NCBI RefSeq assembly: GCF_000002425.4
Contig: NC_037257.1
Span: 12,138,748-12,202,747, forward strand
From: Physcomitrium patens
Lineage: Eukaryota > Streptophyta > Bryopsida > Funariales > Funariaceae
DNA length: 64,000 bases
Direction: 5' to 3'
Shown here: piece by piece, positions 47,229 through 60,244 of the stretch
How the letters are laid out: each line of letters starts with the position of its first letter
Numbering within the stretch: the first letter of the stretch is position 1
Notes under the pieces: generated by a model
What the model was told of the DNA's origin: nothing
Seen by the model: only the letters and a program-made list of their open reading frames with translations
The model's database searches: none
Made by a program: the position numbers and the translations under genes

Positions 47229-48882
47229 CCTTCTAGATAATGGCACCATTCTTGAAATGAATCCACGATTGTAAGAAGTTCTTTGTCATGGATCTTGTAG
47301 CTGATTTCGGCTGCTAAAAATTTTTTGGAATAAAAAGCTATTAGATGAAGTTTATCATCTGTTTCCATTTGTGACAATACGACACCCAAAGCAAAGTCTA
47401 ATACATCTGTTTCTATAAAAAAATGGTTTAGAAAAATTGATGCGATATAAGATTGGTATAGAAACAAAAGTTGTCTTCAAAGCTTCAAATGCTACTTCAG
47501 TTTCTTGATTCTATTGAAGTTTGTCTTTACAAGTCAAATGTGTAAGTAGAGCTGTAACTTGAAAGAAGTCTTTGATGAAGATCCAATAGTAGTTGACAAA
47601 TCCGAAAAAAGCATTGGACATCTCTTACCGTTTTTGGGATCTTCCAATCCATAATAGTTTGAATTTTGTTACAATCCATTATAAGTCTATCATTTGAAAT
47701 GATGTATCCTAAAAAGTTAACTTGAGTAGTATGAAATATACACTTTTCTATCTTGGCAAAGAGTCCCTCTTCTCTTAATTTTTGTAATACATGTCGAATA
47801 TGAAGTTCATGTTCTTCTATGTTCTTAGAATAGATTAAGATGTTGTTTAAGTAATAAACAATAAAATCATCTAAAAACTCCCAAAAGACATTATTCATTA
47901 GATATTGGAATGTTGCTGATGCATTTATAAGTCCAAAAGGCATGACGTTGTATTCGAAATATCCATATCTCGTTTGAAACGCAGTCTTCCATTCATCTCT
48001 TTCATTGATGCGTACCAAATTATATGCTCCTTGTAGATCTATTTTTCTATAGATCTTAGCTTGATTCAACTCATCAAGGACTCCAAATATCAAAGGTAGC
48101 AGGTATCTATTTTTTATAGTGATTTTATTGAGTCTTTGATAATCAACATACATCCGCAATGATCCATCTTTTTCCTTCACAAATAAAATTAGAGCTCTTA
48201 CTGGAGATTTGGAATGGCATATGAAGTTCTTCACCAGATTTTCTTCAATATACTCCTTGGGTTCAGCCAACTTATTTTGAGATAAATTATAGATTGGTCC
48301 AAATGGTGGTTGTGCTCTTTCTTGAAGGTCAATTGAGCAATCATAGGAACAATGTTCCAGAAGAGTATCCGCATTCTTCTTCTCAAATACATCTTGAAAA
48401 TCTTGATATTGGCTTTGAATGCTACTTGAAGTCTTTCCACCAATAGAAAGAGGTGTGGCATAAATGACATAAGATGATCCTTCTTTTGTAGCATGCAAGA
48501 AAGCTCTTCCATCTACAAATATAGGTTTAATTATACTAGACTTATGACTTTCTATTTGATTAACTATACTCTTAGTTATACTTTCAAAAAAGTCAAGACT
48601 ATGAGAAGTCCAATCTATTTTAGGATTATATTTTTTTAGCCATGATAAACCTAAAATGATTAGATTAGAAAGAGATCTAATGATATTAAATATTACAAAG
48701 CTACTATGACTATTAGTTGCTATTTCTATAGGAAGGGTTTCATGAGTAACATCTCTTGAAGACAATGGACGACCATCTATGACTTCTACATGAACAGGTT
48801 TAGTTTTCTTCACTAAAAATATGCTATGTCTTTTAGCAAATTCTTCATTAAAGAAACATGCTGATGCTCTTGAATCTAGCAA
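47229..48882 (-). pseudogene. Q2 protease, reverse transcriptase and RNase H start
   Basis: One long frame (48882-47527) contains a retropepsin start (LDSRASACFF), the linker with CSYDCSIDLQE, and RT: LILFVKEKDGSLRMYVDYQ, LPLI...LDELN, KIDLQGAYN, FQTRYGYFEY, MPFGL, ATFQYLMN, and the palm box region near 47860. The RNase H start (ETDVLDFALGVVLSQ, about 47410) follows in the next frame, up to S2. It would be the polyprotein core of a chromovirus. Broken. Confidence 0.85.
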
Positions 48883-50007
48883 GACAGAGGCTTTGTGTTA
48901 TTTAGGTCTTAGAATAACATTTATCGTAAAATATGGAGAGGGTTCTGAGGAGAGGATAGGACCTTCACTAGGTATTTTACAAGGATTCAACCACACGGTC
49001 CCTATTATAGTTCGACAAATTTATTTTCTGACATTCTAATTTCTTTGATAGCCATACTCCTCATTTTATGGTTGCATCACTTTTTTGGACAATGTTGAGC
49101 AGTTTGTTTAGATTCTCCACAATATAAGCATAATCCTTCCTGACAACGACGAGTCTTTTCTTGCTTAGTAAGAAGTTTGAAATGTATCACATCAATTTAC
49201 ATATCCTCAACTTCTGAATGTATGCGTTGAAGAGATGTTGATATTGCCATTGAATTATAGTAACGTTGAGGTTCACTGGTACGGTTCTCAGATCGGAATT
49301 CAAAAAGATGATTGTCGCACTTCACAGCAAAGTCAATTGCTTAACTCAATGTTTGAGGATCAGGTAAGTTGAGCATTAATTTTTTTACCTCATATTATAA
49401 TTCGTAGAGAAATTTTTTAATAAGTGTAGCATCATCCCACTTGATATCAGTTGTAAGTTGTCAAAATTGTGAAGCATATAACGTTATTGATTGATTGCCT
49501 TGTTGCAAAATATGAATCTTATTGGTTGCAATATGAATTGCATCATGTTCTCTATAAATGGATCAATATTCCACCAAAAAAGCCTCTAGATTATTCAATA
49601 TTGGATCTCGTCGTTCAAAAAAAGATAAAAACCATGATAATACTGAACTTAAAAAAAGCATATCAATGAATCTAACTTGCGATCTTGGAATTGGATAGCT
49701 TTAGAATTGAAGTTCAATCACAAGTTATACTTCATTGATAAATCCTCTAAACTTTGATCTGGTGCCATCAAACTTCTCGGATATAGCAATTCTTGGTTTT
49801 CTAACACTAGAAGGATGTTCCACCATAAGAGAAGGGACATGATTTGGTGCAGATGTTGAAGTAGCTCCAATCATTTCTATATCTTCACTTCCTACCAATC
49901 TTATTGCTCCTTGTGGTAGTAAATTGAGTTGATGCATTGCAAGCATTAACTCCCTCAATTGCTCTTACACTTGTGCCATTGAATTCTTCATTTCAATAAA
50001 TTCTGTC
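48883..50007 (-). pseudogene. Q2 gag region
   Basis: Starts MTEFIEMKNS at about 50007, 26 bases after the 5' LTR, parallel to Q1. Contains ELMLAMHQLNLLPQG, the RKPRIAISEKFDGTRSKFRGF stretch (in part shared with Q1), the capsid core, and a CCHC-type knuckle (EGLCLYCGE...H, about 49130-49070). Broken. Confidence 0.75.
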
Positions 50008-50032
50008 ATGATAATACTTAGAAAAGACAAGA

Positions 50033-50778
50033 TGTCTAATATCACTCAAGATAAATAGAAGAGAGGACTTGAGAATATAGAAAATACTAAAGATAATATA
50101 AGTTTAAAAGAGGATAATCCGTAACTTCTAATATGCTTATGTCTTATCAGGAGAAAGGAATAATCCACTCTTAATGAAGATTAGACAAAACTTTGATATT
50201 ATAAGTATAATCTTGTCAATTTTTCACGGACAAGAACATGATAAAGACAAATAAACAAGTGAGACTTCTCTCAAAGAAAGATGATAAAATAGAAATAACT
50301 TGATATGTATGTTAAGAAAGAAATTGGAATGGCTATTGTCAAAAGTCAAGAAAACTAGAGACCCTTGAAACTAGACTCGAAGCAAAAAAGGAGTTGACAA
50401 GAGTGAAGAAGGCTTCACTCTTGTCTTTATATATACTATCTAATTGATGGCTACATGGTGATGTTCTATAGGACCTCTAATATGTGTTGACTTTGTAGGA
50501 TACATGCTTTGACTCACAAGGTAAGTTTTTCTACATGTGGGCCACATAGTTACCTTGGTCTTCAAGCTAATAATATGTGTGGCACATGGCCAACTTGTTG
50601 ACTAGGTTTTTAATCCAAAAAGTCAATTAAAGACACCTATAAAGTCAAAGCAGCATCTATGAAGCTTCTAGGAAGCTATTATAGCAAATATTATAGAATT
50701 AACTTACTTTTACTTACTTTTACTTATTTCTACCTATTTATATATGTAATTAATGCCATATGTGTGTATGTCCATGAC
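50033..50778 (-). repeat. Q2 5' LTR
   Basis: 746 bp, minus-strand start near TCATGGACATACAC and end ...GATATTAGACA. TATATAAAG at 50425-50433 (minus strand) is the likely promoter, followed by 'acaagagtgaagcc'. It is the longest Gyp-Q LTR here. It is joined at 50778/50779 to V' sequence. Confidence 0.85.
50425..50433 (-). promoter_or_regulatory. TATA box of the Q2 5' LTR
   Basis: TATATAAAG on the minus strand, at the place matching the TATATATA of the Q1 LTR and just upstream of the shared 'aagagtgaagcc'. Confidence 0.6.
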
Positions 50779-52830
50779 CCCTTAAGGATAAGAATGGATG
50801 GAAAGAAAAGAATTTAAGATTAATTTCTATGTAAGGTAAAAGTTCTTTAAAATTATTAAATAATTTTAATTAATAATAATAAGAAAAATAAATAATAATA
50901 TAGTAGTTTAGGTGCTAAGGGATGTGATTAGAAGGTGATTAGAGAAGAAAAAATTACTTAGAGTATGTCAAGTTGAAGGCAATAGATCTCTTGTCATTCA
51001 AAACTTTATTAATAATTCCACACAACTCCTATGTACTTAAATTTTTTTATTGTTGTGGTTGACATAGAGTTTTTTCTATCTACCAAATTTCATGATGATC
51101 CAAGGTTTGACATTTGAGATGTGTGTTTTCAAAGCAAGGCGACTTGAGTTACCTAGGCAGCAGACTCCCTTTTACTTAAAAATTCACTAAAAATCAGTCA
51201 TTTATTTAAAATTGTCAAGTATAGTTTTTTTCCTAAAATAAAACTTAAAAGATTTCCTTTTCTAACTAATTCCAGCAAAAAAATGTAAGTAAGTACTAAG
51301 ATACAATTTTTCAAATCTAATTATTCAACACTACCGAGGTAGAAGATTCCTTTGTATTTAAAAATTCATAAAAATTTTGATAAAGATTAAAAATTAGTGA
51401 TTTAAATTTTTTAGTAAACTAAACTTTAGAGTGCATTCATTTCAATAATCTACATTAAATTTGAGTTAGAGGTCACCGAGTTATAGATTTTTTAAGCCGA
51501 TGCTCCTACACTACCAAGGCAATAGACCCCCACCATCTTGATTACTCGCCAAACATTCATCACAACTTCAAATCAGGCGTGTCTTATGCCATTACAAAGC
51601 TAAAGGTGAATAGAATCTGCTTAAAAATTTATATAGAAAGAAAATAAAAAAAAATATAGACGGAGAAAGTAAAAATCTAAGCCATACAAGTTTGAAGAAG
51701 AAGATTTGCATTCACAAGATAGGGGAACATTTAGCCATGGCTTTGCCACAAGAAGATGGAAAGAGAGAGAGGGAGCTCAATCACCTAAGCCTTCTTAACC
51801 AGATAGGAGGAGGCCCAAAAGTGGTGGACACATCTCCACCATCAAAATCAAACAATCTCTAACCAAAATCAAGCGTCCTGAATAACTCTCAGCCCAAATC
51901 AAATTTTAAGGCTGGAAATGCCTAGAACTCAAAAACTAACACCTTTTTGGTAAAACTAACACCACCAATGTTTCCAAAATATATTTTTATCCTAAGATCA
52001 ACTATTCACAAGCCCAAATCTAAGTTCTAAATCATAAGAATTATTTATTTTGCTAACTTAGTTGTAAATTTCAACTACAATTTAATTCTAATTAACCTAC
52101 TTGGAAATCAGCAAGGATTCTTGCTATCAAAGCCTTCATAATCACCCTTCTTCAATTTAAACTCCCTTAAGCATGAATTCCTAATAAATCCAAAACCTAA
52201 TTATAAATTTGCCTTGAATTAGTGATTTTTTCTAATTTTTCCATTTTTTCAACTTCAAGTAGTGATTAAAATCACTATGAGAGGAAATTCCACCAAAAAT
52301 TTATCTTGTCTCCATCTTTTTAAGATCATCATTAATTTAAAAATTAGACTTTATATTTTTAATCCAATTAAATTATAAAATAGAATTTAAGCTTAAAAAT
52401 CTCAAAATTAATTAAGAAGATAGAGTAATTAGATTTAAGAGACTTTTTAAACATATTTAAATTAGAAATTAGATTTTGGATTAAAAATTAAGATTTTGAA
52501 TTAATTTAAGAAATAATTCCTATGAATTAGAAGAGAAATTCTACTAAAATTTTATTTTTATTACTAAAACAATTATTTAAAATAATTCAAAAAAATACAT
52601 AGACCTTCTAAATTTACTATTTTTTTCTTTTGAATTTTAAAATAATCAATCAATCTACTAATTAGAAGTATCCATCTAATTAACAATCTAAAGATATGAT
52701 CAAAGTCATAATTAACTAAAAAACTAATTTGAAACTATTAATTAGTTATATTAGAATTAAAATTAATATAAATATATTAAAAATTACAAAAAAAACTATA
52801 ACTAATCATTGGAGCTTTTAATTATGCACA
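50779..52830. repeat. LTR family V, copy V' (left end incomplete), inside Q4 integrase
   Basis: Matches V (54617-56713) over most of its length, for example the 'tcaaa...ttcactaaaaat' blocks at about 51165 and 55360 and the 'acatctccacc' stretch at 51829 and 55948. The right end, ...ATTATGCACA at 52830, abuts Q4 integrase. The left end is lost where Q2 begins; about 50779-50990 is AT-rich with no clear partner in V. The first 300 or so bases of V are missing. Confidence 0.7.
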
Positions 52831-54616
52831 TAGTTGATGGTACACCTCAAATATCACTCCAAAATTTGATTCATTTGTTCTGTTTACCTATCAATTTGAG
52901 GATAAAAAGCCAAAGACAACTTTATATCTACTTTTAGTATCTTAAGTAGGATTCTCCAAAAATTTGATACAAATTGAATCTCCTTATCTGATATAATATC
53001 CTTTGGCAATCCATGATAGCAATAGATATTCACAATGAAAAGCTTAGTTGTTTCTTTACTTGAAATAGATTTTTTATATGGTACAAAATGTGCCATTTTG
53101 ATGAAGCAATGTACAATTACAAATATAGAGTTATATGAACCTAAGACTAGAAGATCCGTAATAAAATCCATACAAATAAAAGACCATAGATGTTTTAGAA
53201 TTGGTAATGGTTGAAGAAGTCTATAAGATTGATGGCGAGGAGTTTTGGATTTTGAACAAATATCGCATGATTGTACAAAGTCTTTGACTACCTTTTATAT
53301 TTGAGGCCACCAAAAATCTCTTGATATTAGCTCGAAAGTCTTGTTGTATCCAAAATATTTGCTTGCTAAAAATTCATGACGAGCTTAAAAGACATATAAT
53401 TGCGCCTCGCCTTCTCGAATATATAAGAGATCTTCAAAATATAATAGGTTGTTCTTGAACTCAAACTTTGAAGTGTCATATGACTTAAAAAAATTATTCT
53501 TGATATCATGAACTAAAAGAACAAAAGACATACTTGATTAAATTTTCTTGACCAAGGTTGAATCAACAGTCAATGTTGATTTTATTGCTTGAAGATGAAA
53601 ATACTAGGACTTCAAGAGAATCATTCTTTGTTGATCAAAAGATGCATCTCTTTTTTTTTGGTGTAAGATAAAAAATATCTAAAAATAGTATCTAATAGAC
53701 TTTATTATTTTTTATGTCAATAACTAATCTTGAAATTGAATTTGGATAAAGACATGTTCCAATGGGCTTAGCAATGATTCAAAATACATCTTGATATGAA
53801 ATACTTGAGGTTCTTATAATCCATTTATATGGTGATTGGACTTGAAGCGCCTTGTAAATAATGATGTCATTCTTGAAATAAATCCACAATTGCAAGGAGC
53901 TCTTTATCATCGATTTTATAATTAATCTCAGTTGTTAAAAATTTCTTGGAATAGAAAGCTACTACGTGGAATTTATCATTTGTTCTTATTTGTGACAATG
54001 TGAGAACTATAGCAAAGTATGATGCATCTATTTCCATAAAAAAATCCTTAAAAAGTCAATGTAATACAAGATTGATACAGAAATTAACTCATTTTTTAAA
54101 GCATCAAATGATACTTTTGCTTCTTTATCCCACTCAAGTTTGTCTTTACAAATCAAACGTATAAGTAAAGCTACATCTTAAAAAAAGTTCTTGATAAAGA
54201 TTTGATAGTAATTAGTAAAGCCTAAAAAGCATTACACATCTTGCATTATTTTTGGAATCTTCCAATCTATGATAATTTGGACCTTCTTGGGATCTATTAT
54301 AATATCTTTATTCAAAATGATGTATATTAAAAAATCAACTTAAATAGTGTGGAATATACACTTTTCCAACTTGGCATATAATCCTTCATCTCTAAATTTT
54401 TGTAACGCACGACGAATATAAAGTTCATATTCTTCTATATTCTTAGAATAGATTAGAATGTTGTCTAAATAGCAAATAAAAAAATCATCTAGAAACTCAC
54501 AAAAAACATGATTCATAAGATGTTGAAAAGTGGCTGGTGCATTCATGAGTCCAAAAGATATGACATTATATTCAAAATATCAATACCTACTTCAAAAAGT
54601 AGTCTTCCATTCATCT
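52831..54616 (-). mobile_element. Gyp-Q copy Q4, RT to integrase part
   Basis: Minus strand: RT palm segment (54546-54340: ATFQHLMN, then YLDNILIYSKN), RNase H (about 54100-53780), and integrase (about 53350-52835, with MDFITDL, IFVIVHCFIKM and YHGLPKDI at 53171-52980). The same family as Q2 but more decayed. The target 5-mer CATCT for V is at 54612-54616. It continues beyond V at 56719. Confidence 0.78.
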
Positions 54617-56713
54617 TGTATGCTCCAAATTCACCACTCATTAAATTGACATCACACAACAGCTTCAAAGGGTTGAATGGAGGAACTCCCAATTGTGAAA
54701 TTGTTGAGTTAATTTAAATGTTGATGTTTGTAGTTCAATTCAAATTAACACCTTCTAAGCAATGATTATCGATATTAAATTAAAATATTAAATGAAATTT
54801 ATTATGCAAACATAGTAAAAATAATTAACTAAGTTGTTAATATTAATTGACCATAAGAATAAAATCTTAAGTTTGAATTAAAAGTTAAGTTAAAAGTTAA
54901 GTTAAAAGTTAAAATTAAAAAATAAGTCAAAAAGTTAAAATTAAATATTAAGTTTAAGAGTTAAAATTAAAATTAAAGTTAAATTTAAAAGTTAAAATTA
55001 AAATATAAAATTAAAAGTTATAGTGAGAATATTAAAGGTTAAAAGTTAAACTTAAAATTTATTAGCCAAAAGGTGAAATATGGAGATTACAAGTCACTGT
55101 GAAGATGATAGTAAAAATAAGATACCTTTATAACATGCAAGGATTGAAGGTAGCAACTCCCTTCTACTCCAAAATTTTCCAAAATTTGTAATCAACTTCG
55201 ATTTAAATGATTCTTAGCTTGTTGCAAGGCTAACTTAAAGACGTTCTTGATTTAACAATTTTCGTTGCAATCTAATGATCCAGTCATGAAAATTCCTCTT
55301 TTGAAGTTGAGTAATCCAAACTACCATGGCGACCAATCCTCTTCACTTAGAAATTCACTAAAAATTAAAATTTTATTCAAATCTAATAAAACTAATGTCT
55401 TTCAGAGCTTAACTTATAAATCTTTTTTATTCTAAAATTTCAAATAAAGCCAATTATTAAGCATTGAGAAATTCCTTTCCGAACTCGATTGATTCAAATT
55501 GCAAAGGCAGTCGACTCCCTCAAATTCAAAAATTCACCAAAAATTCTTTCTTACTCTAAATCAAGCAAGTCTTATCTTGTAAAAAAGCTAACAACAAAAG
55601 CTACAAATTTTTGGAATTTTACATTGAAAAAAAAGAAATTGAATGACAGGTTGAGAAAAATCCGAGGCCCTTAAAACCCTTGGAGTATTTGGAAGACCGA
55701 GGAGCTATCTACCTCAATGAAGCATATTTTAAAACTTAATGACCATTCTTCATAGCTCAAAATCCATACACACATAATAACAAGGTTCACAATGAGATTT
55801 AAAATCTAAATAAAATTAAGATTAGGATTTTTGCCAAATTTTGGCATGGCTTCATCCAAAAGAAGAGAGATAGAGGGCTTGGAAAACCAAGCCTCTCCTA
55901 TACAATTGAGTAGAGGTTCGTAGAAGGGTGGCTACATCTCCACCCTTGATTTTTAAGATCCTTAATCTAGATACACGGCCTTCATTCATCCAAGAGCCAA
56001 TCTTATTACTAATGGCTCTTGTAAGTAGTCAAGAAAGTATTTTTTTTTTATAAATCTAACTTCACTATTGTCTTCAAAATACCTTTTTAAGCTAAGATCG
56101 ACTACTCAAATGCCTCACTCCATGCTCAATTATAATTTTTATGGAAGTTTTTACTTACAAGGATCTTGGTAATTTTTTGTAAAATTCTTCAAGATGAAAA
56201 TTTCATTGCTTCACTTGTATTTTGAAGGAGAAGGTGCTGATCTTTTTTTTTCACTTCATGGGATAAATCTGGTATCATCATTGCATTAAAAAGACTCCTA
56301 TTAATTAGAAGAACTACCATACCGCTTGAATTTGTCGAATTTGGAGGAAAACTCAAAATTATCATTGCTAACTTTTCTAAATATTTTAGAGAATTATAAT
56401 TCCAACTTCTAAATCATGTGAATGATTATAGGTGTATTCATAGGCTTTTAGTCAATCCTCATGGTAATGACTAACAACCTCTAAATTATTAAACTAACTA
56501 AGTTGCTATTCTAATTTTCTAACTCTTATCACTTTAGTCCTAACTAACATAATTTAAATAATTAGACTATGATTTATACCATCAAAGATTGTAATCCTAA
56601 AAATTCTATAAAATTAAATTCTACTTATATAAATCCTAATCTAATATTCTTAATTATCATAAAATAGAAAAATAACAAAAATTTAGATTCTAGAATATAA
56701 TTGAGAGCTCACA
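54617..56713. repeat. Solo LTR, family V, inside Q4 RT
   Basis: 2097 bp with TGTATGCTCC...GAGCTCACA ends and a perfect CATCT duplication (54612-54616 and 56714-56718). Q4 RT continues directly on both sides (..CATTCATCT / ..TAGATATGAACTAAG). A repetitive AT-rich stretch made of 'aagttaaaagtt' variants fills 54875-55050. No internal region is left. Confidence 0.92.
54875..55050. repeat. Low-complexity 'aagttaaa' repeat inside V
   Basis: Irregular tandem variants of 'aagttaaaagttaaaatt'. V' has no counterpart, so this may be a local expansion and explains part of the length difference. Confidence 0.75.
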
Positions 56714-56718
56714 CATCT

Positions 56719-58231
56719 CCTTCTTAGATATGAACTAAGTTGTATGCTCCTTGTAGATCTATTTTGGTATAGATCTTTACTTGATTGAGTTAGTCAAGAA
56801 GTTCCAAAATCAAAAGCAAAAGATACCTATTTTTTATGACAATCTTGTTGAGTCCTTGATAATCCACATATATCTACAGATATCCATCTTTCTTCTTCAC
56901 AAATAAGATAAGAGCCCTAGCTAATAATTTAGAATGGCATATGAAGTTTTTTGCCAACTTTTTTTTAATGTATTTCTTTAATGCAGCTAATTCATAATGT
57001 AATAAGCTATAGATTGATCCAAATGGTAGTTGAGCTCCTCCTTGCACATCAATTGAACAATCATAAGCTTGATGCTTTGAAAGAATATTTGTATTTTTTT
57101 TTAAAAAAAGTCTTCAAATTCTTGGTATTGGCTACGAATACCACTTGATGTTTTTTCACCATTAGAAATAGGTATAGCATATATAACAAAAGATGAACAT
57201 TATTTTCCAACATGCATAAAAGCTTTTGTATCTACTAATAAAGATTTGGATATATTAGACTTATGTACTTCTATTTCACTAACACGATCTCATATTATAC
57301 TACCAAAAAAGTTAGGATTATAAGAAATCTAATCTATTTGAGGGTTATATTTTTTTAGCCACAATAATCCTAAAATAATCAGATTGAAAAGTGATCTTAT
57401 TATATTAAATAGTACTATGATGTTATGATCTTTAATTACTACATCTAAAAGAAAAGTCTGATAGATAAAAATTTTAAAAGATAATAAATGACCATCTATA
57501 ACTTCTACATGTAAAGATTTATTTTTCTTGACTAAAAGTATTTTTTTATTTTTGACAAAATCTTCATCTATAAAACAAGTTGAAGTTCTTGAATCTAATA
57601 AGGCAAAGACTTTGTGATTTTTAGGTCCTATTTTTACATCTATTATAAAATGAGGTAAGAAGTTTTAGGAGAGAATAGGACCTTTACCAAGTGTTGCACA
57701 TGGTTCCAACCACATGGTCCTTATTATAGCTAAAGAAATTTATTTTTTGATACATTATCTTCTTTGATAATTATGCACTTCATTTTATAATTGTGTTGCT
57801 TCTTTGGAAAATATTGAATGATGTGCTTAGCTTCTCTACAATATAAACACAAACCCTCTTAATGACATTGAGTCTTTTTTTGCTCTGTGAGAGATTTAAA
57901 ACGTATTGTATCAAATTATATTGATTCCGGCTTTGATGAATATATTTTAGAAAACTTAGGCATTGTCACCATTACTTGAATTATTCTTCTCTAGCTAAGT
58001 CTTTATTCTTGACATCTTTCAAATAATCAATTGTTGCATATAATGGCTTAAGCAATAAATTATTCTAAAAATTTTGCTTTTGGTATTGTTAATAACAAAT
58101 CTTAGACCCTATTCTTTAACCCATATTGAAGTTGATTGATAAGTTCTTTGTCATTCTAGTCCACATTGCAAACAAGGTTTTGAAATTTAGAAGTTTATGT
58201 AGTGGTTGATCATGATCCTTCATAAAATAAA
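56719..58231 (-). mobile_element. Gyp-Q copy Q4, gag end, protease and RT start
   Basis: Minus strand: end of gag (58231 to about 57900) with a knuckle at about 57860-57790, protease (about 57610-57290), the linker and the RT fingers (about 57060-56740), aligned with Q2 48880-48000. The gag is cut at 58231 by the LTR of copia C3; the rest would lie right of the window. Broken in many places. Confidence 0.75.
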
Positions 58232-58530
58232 TGTTAGACAAATAAAATATATTATCTAACATAAATTATTAATAATTAAAAGATAGCAATAGGTAATAAG
58301 AAAGTTATCAAAGTAGCAGTTAGGATTTATAGTCACGGCTAGGTTAAGTATAAACTAGGTTTTAATTAAATGAAGTAAGGATGAATGAGAATAAAGTTGA
58401 GCTACAATGGATGTAAATTCTACCTATAAGTAAAAGGTGTTGGAAGTAAGAAGCATCTCATTCCTCACTTCTATTCTATCTAACCTTGGTGATTTTTATT
58501 TACTTATGTCTTGCTTATTGTGTTTCTTCA
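58232..58530 (+). repeat. C3 5' LTR
   Basis: 299 bp from TGTTAGACAAATAAAATA to ...GTGTTTCTTCA. It matches the C1 3' LTR across 'ctacctataagta' and 'ggtgttggaagtaagaag'. The leader starts at 58531; no tRNA-Met type primer site is evident, the sequence being 'atagcttatcggcc'. Confidence 0.82.
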
Positions 58531-59024
58531 ATAGCTTATCGGCCTACACACACTTGATTATGCTTCTCAAGTAAGTTGAAGTTATTTGTTGGTTGTTACT
58601 CTTATGTGGAATAGATCTTATGGTGTTTGCTGATATTAGGATTTGTATGATCTAATCTTATGTTTTGGCTTATAAAGGTTTTGATTTGGGCCTTATAGAT
58701 GCCTAACATCTATTTGAAGGTTCTTAATTCTTAGGATTGAGTGATCAAAACCTTATACAAATATCTTGATAGTGTCTTTGGTATTGTGGAAGTTTTAGTG
58801 AGAAAGTAAATTTTTTGAATTAAAAAACTTGATAGTGAGGATGATTGGAGTCTACATACTTGTTAGAAGCTTTGAAAGTTGAGTTGGAAGTGTTTACAGT
58901 GAAGAAACACGCATTTCTTCACAAGAAGGCATTTTGAGATTTGGCTAGTACAAAATTGTTTTGGTGATTTTAAGCATATAGAGACTCTTTTTCTTGATAT
59001 TTTTTGAAAGACTTGTTCTTAGAT
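58531..59024 (+). other. C3 leader between LTR and gag
   Basis: About 490 bases with a close partner in C1 (27141-27509, minus strand). No frame is recognised; it is the untranslated leader that would hold priming and packaging signals. Confidence 0.7.
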
Positions 59025-59563
59025 ATGGATTTTAGTAAAGGTGAAGGTTTGAAAGTGATTAAAAATTCTACAAATGATAATTTTTGTCATTAGAAGGTAA
59101 AAATAGAACTTTTATTGGCATCTTTAGACCTTTGAGACATTATAGATGAAAAAGAAGAGCCTCCTAGCATGCATGCTGATGCTAAGGAGAGGAAGGACTT
59201 TATAAGATGTGAAAAAAAGGCTTCTGGTATGATTGTTACTAATTTGGGTGAAGCCAATTCTTTTCTCATCATTGCTTGCAAAGGACTAGCAAAAGCATAG
59301 AAGACCTTTTGCAACATACATGAGAGCAAGAACTTATCCAATATCATCTTCACTTGCAAGATGGAAGAAGGTGAGAACCTCATGGCTCATGTCAATAAGG
59401 TAAGGGCCCTTGCTAATCAAATTGTAATTATTGACAAGCCTTTAGAAGAAAGTGATATTGTGATGACCTTGTTTATAAGCCTTCTAAAGTCCTACAACTA
59501 CCTCATTGTAGCATTGGAATCCATCAAACTAAAAGAGTTCATATTGGATTATGTGATGGCAAG
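59025..59563 (+). pseudogene. C3 gag, first part
   Basis: Begins MDFSKGEGLKV at 59025, matching MALSEDEGL of C1. The last part, 59361-59563, is an open stretch with HVNKVRALANQIVIIDKPLEE (in part) and the SIKLKEF..DYVMA segment. The 5-mer GCAAG at 59559-59563 is the left target duplication of P-b. Broken. Confidence 0.8.
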
Positions 59564-60238
59564 TGTAGAATAGATAAATAAACCTTGTGGTAAGTTACTA
59601 ATCGGTTATTGATAATCTTGAGAATTAGACTGATAATTAGGCAGTTTAGTTGATAATAATAGGTCGTTAGTGGAATAAATGGTTAAGAATTCAAAGGATC
59701 ATAACCTTTGGAATCTGCTAGCCGACGGATCATCTTTTAGTAGAATAAAGATGTTAAGGAAAGAGAGATCGGGGCCAGACTATGATAATCATAAGCCGGG
59801 GCAAGCTTGGTGCTACCTCTTTTTGTTTCTTTGTTGTTAATGAATAATGGATAGTTTTTGAATACTGAGAAGTTAGTCGGGAGTGCCAGACTGTGAGAGT
59901 CGTAATTTTGTGTGATGAATTGAGAAACTAAATACAATAGATAAGCTGGGGATCAATAATTGAATATATCTAAACCACAAAGAGAATAAGTGAGAGATGA
60001 ATGAATAAGAATATGGAAGTATTATTGAATTGATAGTCATAGAATAGATTATAGATTGAATTAAGATGGAAGTAGTAAACCTTGGTGTTTTGTAGTTTGA
60101 TAATTGATTTTAGATAGCTAGAGTACAGTCAATTATGACACTAACAGACTCAATTTATATAACCAGTCTTATCTTGTGTTTGAATCCACCTATATTAGTT
60201 CAATAGCTTTGGTATATTGAAGCTTGAACACAACAAGA
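59564..60238 (+). repeat. P-b 5' LTR
   Basis: About 675 bp starting TGTAGAATAGATAAATAAAC. Its last five bases (CAACA in the partner) are replaced by RT-end sequence, so the internal deletion reaches into the LTR end. Mostly C/T and G/A differences separate it from 62610-63289. Confidence 0.9.
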
Positions 60239-60244
60239 ATTGGT

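Larger units (their letters stand above)
43376..50778 (-). mobile_element. Gyp-Q copy Q2: best preserved chromovirus of the window
   Basis: On the minus strand: complete 5' LTR (50778-50033), gag from the ATG at about 50007, protease and RT (48882-47527), RNase H (47467-47229), solo LTR S2 (45883-47223), RNase H end and integrase (45877-44751), chromodomain region (about 44600-44250), 3' spacer, and a truncated 3' LTR (43601-43376). The frame at 47527-48882 runs 451 codons, the longest in the window. It has several breaks, fewer than Q1, Q3 or Q4. Confidence 0.88.
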
